From assembly GCF_050003625.1 (NCBI RefSeq), contig NC_134399.1, positions 37,278,671 to 37,342,670 of the forward strand: a stretch of 64,000 nucleotides of DNA, given 5' to 3'. Every line of letters starts with the position of its first letter. Position 1 is the stretch's first letter. The notes below the pieces were generated by a model. That model ran no database searches. It was given only the letters and a program-made list of their open reading frames with translations, and was not told the DNA's origin. This document shows, one piece after another, positions 23,301-32,300 of the stretch. The position numbers and the translations under genes are program-made. This DNA comes from Haematobia irritans (lineage: Eukaryota > Arthropoda > Insecta > Diptera > Muscidae).

Positions 23301-26300
23301 TCCGGCTGTCCGTCCGTCTGTGGAAATCACGCTAACTTCCGAACGAAACTAGCTATCGACTTGAAACTTGGCACAAGTAGTTGTTATTGATGTAGGTCGG
23401 ATGGTATTGAAAATGGGCCATATCGGCCCACGTTTACGTATAGCCCCCATATAAACCGATCCCCAAATTTGGCTTGGGGAGCCTTCCGGAGCAGCAAAAT
23501 TCATCCGATCCGGTTGAAATTTGGTACGTGGTCTAAGTATACGGTCTCTAACAACCATGCAAAAATTGGTCCATATCGGTCCATAATTATATATAGCCCC
23601 CATATAAACCGATCCCCAGATTTGACCTCCGGAGCCTCTTGGAGGGGCAAAATTCATCCGATCCGCTTGAAATTTGGTACCTGATGTTAGTATACGGTAT
23701 CTAACAACCATGCAAAAATTGGTCCATATCGGTCCATAAATATATATAGCTCCCATATAAACCGATCCCCAGATTTGACCTCCGGAGCCTCTTGGAGGAG
23801 CAAACTTCATCCTACCCGATTGAAATTTGGTACGTGGTGTTAGTATATGGTCTCTAACAACCATGCAAAAATTGGTCCATATCGGTCCATAATTATATAT
23901 AGCTCCCATATAAACCGATCCCCAGATTTGACCTCCGGAGCCTCTTGGAGGAGCAAACTTCATCCTACCCGATTGAAATTTGGTACGTGGTGTTAGTATA
24001 CGGTCTCTAACAAGCATGCAAAAATTGGTCCATATCGGTCCATAATTATATATAGCTCCCATATAAACCGATCCCCAGATTTGAAATCTGGAGCCTCTTG
24101 GATGAGCAAAATTCATCCGATCCAATTGAAATTTAGTACGTGGTGTTAGTATATGGTCTCTAACAACCATGCAAAAATTGGTCCATATCGGTCCATAATT
24201 ATATATAGCTCCCATATAAACCGATCCCCAGATTTGACCTCCGGAGCCTCTTGGAGGAGCAAAAGTTATCCGATGCGGTTGAAATTGGGTACATTTCGTT
24301 AGTATATGGCCTCTAACAGCCATGTAAAAATTGTCAAATTTTATTACTATAGAAAGTTTTGTCAAAATTTCATTCCTATAAAAAGTTTTGTAAAAAGTTT
24401 ATTTCTATAGCAATGTTTGTCAACATTTTATTTCCATAGAAAATTTTGTCAAAATTTTATTTCTATAGAAAATTTTGTAAAAAATTTATTTCTGTAGAAA
24501 ATTTTGTCAACATTTTATTTCTATAGACAATTTTGTAAACATTTTATTTCTATAGAACATTTTGTTAACATTTTATTTCTATAGAAAATTTTGTCAACAT
24601 TTTATTTCTATAGAAAATTTTGTCAAAATTTTATTGCTATAGAAAATTTTGTCAACATTTTACTTCCATAGAAAATTTTGTCAACATTTTATTTCTATAG
24701 AAAATTTCCAAGTTTTTATTTCTATAGAAAATTTGTCAAAAATTTATTTCTATAGAAAATTTTGTCAAACTGAATTATATACGTATTTAATCGGCCTTTT
24801 TTGTTTAATATATACCCCTTATGGACTAACTTACAATTTAGAAGACAGTGTTAAAAAGTTTTACGATACCTTGCCATCGGCAAGTGTTATCGCAACCCAA
24901 GTAATTCGATTGTGGATGACAGCCTTTAGTAGAAGTTCCTACGCAATCCATGGTGGAGGGTACATAAGATTCGGCCTGACCGAACTTACGGCCGTATATA
25001 CTTGTTTTGTTTAATATATACCCCTTATGGACTAACTTACAATTTAGAAGACAGTGTTAAAAAGTTTTACGATACCTTGCCATCGGCAAGTGTTATCGCA
25101 ACCCAAGTAATTCGATTGTGGATGACAGCCTTTAGTAGAAGTTCCTACGCAATCCATGGTGGAGGGTACATAAGATTCGGCCTGGCCGAACTTATTGTTA
25201 TTGTTCTTTAATAATTCATTTTAAAGAAAATAAACTTTTTAAATTGTTTTAGCTGCCAAACTCGAACTTAATGCCCGCTTTTATATTTGAAGGTGTCCGT
25301 CAACTCCTCGTGGACTACTTGTTAATAAAGAGGAACTAAACTTTTTATACATTTTACTGTGTAATTTTTCACTGTTTCCTCCTTATTTCATTTTACTGTC
25401 CCAACTCTAAAAAGAGTATAGTGCCCTTTCGTTATTTTTTATGAAGACCCCTGATTTCTTTTAACTAACCAAGAAAAAAATGTGCCCATAATGCCAAAAT
25501 GATAAACAAAACACATGTCCACACATATATAAAATGCTGCTCTCAAGGCGAAAACATATGCTGTTTGTTTTTCAAATGTCTATTCTCTTTATTTAAATTA
25601 AATAATATTTAGACTTAAGCATATCAAATTTTTGGCCTTATCATAAAACAGTTTTCCGAAACAACATACAAGCGGTTTCACAGAAATTGTTCTATTTTTA
25701 TTCTTTCGCTGTGTTATGTTGATATCTTTCGTCACCTCTCCCGGTTTCCATCTCTATTTCTTTCTCTCTCTCTCTCTGTCGCTTTGAATAAAATATCACA
25801 ACATATGTATGTTTAGTCGAAATTTGTAAATTTATATATGTTTGCATTCACACATATGATTTTTATGAAACATTCATGCCCCAAACATAATATATTCTAA
25901 CATATTAACATAGATGTCCCAAACATTTAGTGTTAGTTTAGGAACATTACATGTTTGCACTTAAATATATTGTGTTTTAAAATTGTGCCCGAAACACATT
26001 TTGTTTATATCGGAACATATGAAAAACATATTTTTCTAACGGTGTACAAAGTGGTGCAGACTTTAGACTTTCCTTACTTGTTTTGTTATGGAAATAATGG
26101 TCGACTGACGGTAGATGTCAGACTATCCCTCTTCAGTGCATTGTATATACTGAATGAAAATGTTTCTTTTCAGAGCGACATTTTTAACTTTAACTTTAAA
26201 ATGTTCTTTAAAAGCAAAGAAAAAAGATTTGAGACAACCGTTATAGCACTTCTAAGGCTATGGTCACACTAGGCAAATATTTGACCAAAATGAGTCTCAA

Positions 26301-29300
26301 ACATTTTTCCAGAATAATTTTCCGAATATCTGGATAAAGTTTTTGGAAAATAATTCTACCATGATGTTATATATCCAATATGAGCTAAAAATGTTTGTTA
26401 GTTTGGCTGTGGCGACGGATTCTTTTTTGATTTCTCTCAAATATTTGCCCAGTGTACCGATAGCATAACACTTTAGGGTTTATTTGCTCTCAAAGAAAAG
26501 ACTACAACAAAGTGGAATTTCGTTTGACTAAAATGTCGTTACGCAGAAAAAATTTTTTGAGTGCAAGACACACAATTTATCTTCGTAGAGAGAGTGGTGT
26601 AGTAAGAGATTATTTTGTGCTACTTAGCAGTGTTGCCAGTATTTTCCGTGCTCTTGTCCCCAAAACGGAACGCCTTCACCCCAAAAATCCCCTACTTAAT
26701 TTGAAATTCCCCACAATTTTTTTGAAAAAACAAAAGGAATGAACTCTGCTGTAGAAATCCGCAATAATTTAAAAATTGGAAAAATATGAAATTTTTGTTA
26801 AAACCAGATTTCAAGTTACAATGAAGATTTCAAAACATAAAACCAGGAGACGGGTGCTCAAAATATCATCAGAATTAATTATATGGGCGTAAAGAGTCAT
26901 CGAATTTATATCTAATGCAAATCGCCTTCTAAATAAAACAACATGTATATTTATGAGTCAATGCTTAGTTATAACGGTCAACATGTATATTTATGAGTCA
27001 AAACTTAGTTATAAATAGTCAAGAAATAAACTTGGGTGATCGATGAAAAAGCGTTGTTACGCCGAGATGAACTCTATTCTATATGTATGTGATATATTTT
27101 CCAAAACAGTGATATACGCAGATGTACGCGTGTGCAACACTTCGACCCGAGTCCTTACGCAATAATTTCACAATAGAAAATTATAAATGTCGTGGAATAA
27201 AGAGGAGGAAATTTTTTTTTATATTTTGAAGATTCTCTGTACACAGAGAATACGGATTGGTTGTGATAACAGAATTTACTGCCAACCTCCTTTTGGCAGT
27301 TGCAGCTACTATCAGTTGGCAGTTGCACCCAGAAAAAAGTGACCCCTTCTTTAAGTTAAAATGAACTCATTGTGAAGAAAGTTGAACTTCGTATAGCGCC
27401 AAAGACATTTTTATTTGTTTGAACGATGTGATTTTCGTAGAAATTAGGTAGAATGCATTCCGTATATTAGTTAACATTTTCCTATATTTACATACCACTA
27501 TACTAAAGAATGAAAAAATTTAACTAATTTGAATTCATATATGGAATGATTTTATTTAAATTTTTCATTCATTTCGACAAATCTTACACATTTGTGGTAA
27601 AACTTTTACTTCATAATTAGAACTGCTTACCTTCGTTTTTAAATACAATTTTATTTACTTCTATAAGCAATCTTTTCTTCAATAAAAGACATGTTTTATT
27701 AATATATTGAATATATTTATTAAGAATCAACAGCATCGAATCTCTTTGTAATATTAGTTTATTATTCCACTATTTCCAATTTCCGTGTGATATTATCAAC
27801 TGTAAAACGCACTTTTTCTTCTTCTTGTACTTTTCACTTTTAATAAGTTGCTGCCTAACGATTTTGTCATTCTTTTACAATTTCAATACCTACAAATATA
27901 AAAAATCATAAAACATTTTTGTTGCAAAAGGTTAGCGTCACTGAATATTACCTGATAATTGAAGATTCCAAAATGAAGACAAATGAAAGGGTTGTTATTC
28001 TGCTGGTGTTTTCTTTCTTTATACACTATCACGAACACTGATAGATTTATTTAAAAAACGAAAATTGTTCTCACTAATTTAAAATAACAAATATTTTATA
28101 TATTTTATTTGTTATTTATTATATTATTTTACCATATATTTTTTAACAATCTCTCCGTATACCAAAACAACGCGATTCCAACTAAAAAAACAACCGACGC
28201 GCAAATATATCGATTACACCCACGCGCAAACACATCGATTACGATGACAGGTATCGATTACAGGTAGACAATAGAAATTTAGGAAAATTTCCTATATTCT
28301 AACAAGTGTGTTTCCTTAAGTTTTGAAAGGATTGCATACTTCTTAGTACGAATGAACTAAAATATTTTTCTATGCCAAGTGTTGTTCGTATGTATGAAAA
28401 ACTTTCTATTATAAAGGAAGTCGAAATTATCATTTTATAAGAAATTTTACTAATTTTGAGGAAACTTGGTTTTAGTTCGGTTTTTGTTTATTTTTACGAA
28501 TGCTTTGTTATCGGTGAATCAAATTTTCTTTTTCAGTAGTAAATTCTTATACCCAGCGAAGAAAATAGTATGAGTAAAATTCCATGCCTTATTCTAGTTA
28601 ATGCACTATTCCTAACTGCTTACAGTTTAGGATTTTTTTTACTGAAACGAGTAAATTTTATTATTTTTCACAAAAATTTACCTTAATGGAAATAAAATGG
28701 ATAAACTATATTGATGAAAATTTTTTCCTTTAGTTTCGAAGGCACTTTTTTCTGGGTGTGTATCACCCGAATGATTCGGTCGACACAACAAATACACAGA
28801 AAAAATACCACCAAAATATTTCCAATTAAAAAGTTAATTGAAGTTGAAAATTTTTTCAATTAATAAATTAATTGATACAATTAACTTTTTAATCATGATA
28901 GAAAATTAAGTTAATTAAGTCAATGATTGAACATTTTAAAATTTTTAATTAAAAAATTAATTGATACAATTAACTTTTTAATCAAATTCGGAAAACTAAT
29001 TCAGTTAAAAAAAGTGCTGATTTTTTTTTAATTTTTAATGAAAAATGTATTTCAACCAATCATTTGTTAATCCAAATAAAAACTTTAAGCCAATTCAGAA
29101 AGTAATTAAAAATAGTTACCTTTTTTAATTAATAAATTATTTGAGTTTTGCAATCAACATCAATTAAATTTTTAATTGAATCAATTAAAAAATTAATTGA
29201 AATTTGCTGAAAAAAATCAATTAATTTTTTAATCAAGAATTTTTTCTATGCCCAATTAAAACTGTGATTGATACTATCATTTTCGTGATTGAAGACATTT

Positions 29301-32300
29301 CAATTAAAAAATTAATTGGATCAATTAATTTGGTGATTGAATCAGAAAAAAAATTTTTGTGTGTATCACATATTGTGTTGGTTGGGTCTGCCGACGACAT
29401 TGATTGTGTTTACCTTCATAATTCGGTTGTGTTGCCCAACCTTGATAATAGTCATGACTGAATTAAAAATCGATTCCTTTCCAGTTAAATATTTTATTAT
29501 ATTTAAATATGTTTATATTGGTACAAATTGTTCTAAATACAAGATTTTGCATATCAAAAGATGAAAATTGCACTTTATGATTTTTTGCGATTAAGTTGGT
29601 TGTAAATCAGCTTATATACCCATCGTCATAAATTGATCAAATCATCCAAACCGGCAAAACATCTTTGCTAAAAAAAACAAACAACCATCGATTAATAAAT
29701 TGATTTGTACAAATAAAAAGGACAGAAAGATCAGCCTGGCCGAATCCTAAGTACCCAACACCATGGAGGACTTATAAGAGGACTGATCAGTAACATATTA
29801 CATAAACATCTGGACCTATTTTAGATATGGGCGTAAAATGGTTTAAGTCGGTTACTATCGGGAATTTAGCAGAGTATAAAAATTAATTTTTTGATTGATA
29901 CTATCATTTTCGAGGTTAAAGCAATTTCAACTAAAAAATCCATTAGATCAACTAATTTCGTGATTGAATTAGATTTTTTTGTGTATGTAATAACAAATTC
30001 ATGACCTTTGGGTCAAGTATCCGACCAAATAATCCTTAACGAAGGTACGGGGCCTGGGGAGGCTAACCCCCAGAAAATGTTTATTGGTAGAACTTATTAA
30101 ACTATTTACAAAAATCAGGTGATGATTAGCCTCTCTGGTTAAATATCTTAGTTTCTCCAAAGCAAATAATCCCAAAATACAAGATATCGCTTTAAAATGT
30201 TAGAGTATTAATTTTTATCAATCTCTCATTGTGGTTAAACATTACACAAGAATTACACAATGTTTGGGAAAACTTCCACTATAAATTTGCTATTGATTTA
30301 CATATGGACTTGCGTCAAAATTTGCAATAGAAAGTGCAATTGTGTTGGTTTCAGCACTCTGGCAACCAAATTAGCCTCTCCCAATCAAAATAATAGTCTA
30401 CCACAAGTGTATATTAGATAGGGTCACGGCCTAAAGGAAAAAAAAAATTGATGCGGTCACCCCCCAGTTTTGTAGCATATTCGAAGACAATTTCAGAACA
30501 CCAAAACTTTTTTTTTTCCGTGCACCCTACGACCCCCCGAAATACAATTTATTGTGCTGTGTCGTCATTTGAAGTCCGATTGAAAAGAAACGTATCGTTG
30601 TTCGTGGTTGATCAGGGGCTATATTTCGTGCATTGGTCATTTTTGACTCCGACGTCAAATTTGATTTTTAATTTTTTTATTTCGCTTCGTATACCCCTAT
30701 GATGCCCATTTCTTACAACCATTATGAAGATCTTAACAAAATATGAAACTTTTGCTTTTGAAGTATTTACTTATATTCATAAACAAAAAAGTTACAGAGA
30801 TTTTAAAAAGTCAATAGGTCACCCTACACACCACCAAATAGTTTTTGTTGTGTTGTCATGATGTCCGATCGAAACCACATGCACATCGTTATTCACATCT
30901 ACGAAATTAATTTATACTTCTTTAAACATGTAGAAGTAAAGAATTACATATAAACCATAAATCCAAACTTTTTTATAATACTCAGCAGATTTCGAAAATT
31001 CCCCGCAAAAATCCCCAAATTTGTGGAAATTCCTCACCAAAACCCCAAGTCCTCAACTGAAAGTTCGTCCCCATTCACGAAAAAATATCCCCGATTTGGG
31101 GAAAATCCCCAATACTGACAACTACTTAGTGAAAACGTGTTGAAAGTAGACGGATGTTTCTCATCTTCAAACAGAAGAAACATATGACAAAGTAGATCGA
31201 AATTTAATTGAAATTCAGAAAACCGGTTAACCGATGATCACACACTGGGAAAAAAAGTATGCCCGGTTCCAAAGATTTTGTCTTTACACTAATGATTTTG
31301 GTATTGATTTCGAGCCAAAGAAGAGGGGAATTGAAGAGTAATGGTAAATTTGAATTTTGCATACTTGATTCTATGAAAAAAATTTAATTCGTTCGTTTTT
31401 TCATATTTTTCTTAAAGTGCTATAAGGGTCCCATAAAAACATGGTAACGACAATTTAAATTTCCAAATTTAAACTCGTGTTCAACTAGAAAGTATTCAAC
31501 TAGAAAAGTATCTTTCAAGTAAAAACGTCTTTAAATTTTTCAGAATTATTGAAGCCAAGTTGACCTGAACAAGGAATAATGATATAAAGTTTTATATCGG
31601 ACAAATACGTTTTCTGTGCAAAATTCAACAAAATTCATATTCGTGTCTTAACTCTGTTTGGTCTCACGACAATATTTTTTCAGTGCAAAAGCCGGTTTCC
31701 CGATTAACTGAAAATTCCAATTGTTTCATTATCCCATTTCGGATTGTGTAACTGAATCCGATTAACCGGTTTCGGTTTTTGACACCCTCTTCATAATCCT
31801 TAAAAATCCTATATTCCTACACTGAAAAAAAGGCATGCCCGGTTCCAAAGATTTTGTCTTTACTTTAAAAAATTTGGTATTGATTACGAGCCAAAGAAGC
31901 GGAGAAAACAAGTAAGGATATTTTTAAGACACAATTCTCTTTTAAATTTGGGTTTTGTGTACTTGCTTCTAGGAAGCAAATTTTTATTTTTCGTTTTTTT
32001 TCCGATTTTTTCTTCATATGCTATCAAAATCGTTTAAAAACGAGTTAACAACAACCTTTTTTTCAAAATTAAAAATTAATTCCAGTAGAAATTATGCTAT
32101 GTTTCAAGAAAAAACTTCTTTAAAATAAAGTTTTGAAAAACGTGTCCTATATTTGAACGATTTTTTGCTTTGTAGTCAAGATGCAAAACGACAACAAATC
32201 TAAAGACAATTTCAGTAAATTTAAAGAATTTTTCTGAAATTTTAAAGTCAAGTTGACCTTAGCCCTAACATTGTTTTTCATGTTATGATACCTCTTTTTT

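Larger units (their letters stand above)
22260..26044. mobile_element. Second CACCCTCAAA TIR element, split by a DINE-like repeat
   Basis: The ends are CACCCTCAAAAAAAATCGC and TTTCTAACGGTG with TA on both sides, and the empty site is confirmed from the host repeat. Left part 22260-23147 and right part 25200-26044 align to the copy at 19769. The insert 23148-25199 lies in the T-run of 'ttatttttctttaat'. Confidence 0.85.
19387..26083 (-). mobile_element. DINE-1/mini-me-like element expanded to 6.7 kb by nested insertions
   Basis: The 3' hairpin is at 19387-19420 (ataccctgcgccacactgtgg). The 5' end 'gactttagactttccttacttgtt' is at 26060-26083. Host units are visible at 19421-19766, 21577-22257 and 26047-26083. 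The gaps are filled by two TA-flanked TIR elements (19769-21574, 22260-26044). The second contains a further repeat (23148-25199). Removing the second insert restores 'gatc-TA-caaagtgg', which matches intact copies exactly. Confidence 0.85.

Noticed and set aside
24649..25014. 121-codon frame rich in FYFHRK/FISIEN
   Set aside because: It is the 29-bp minisatellite translated, continuing into a DINE-like 5' end; no protein character.
30448..30702. 84-codon ORF in intron 3
   Set aside because: No start context, domain or repeat support; it overlaps low-complexity T-runs and is not conserved in the similar block at 30830-30900.
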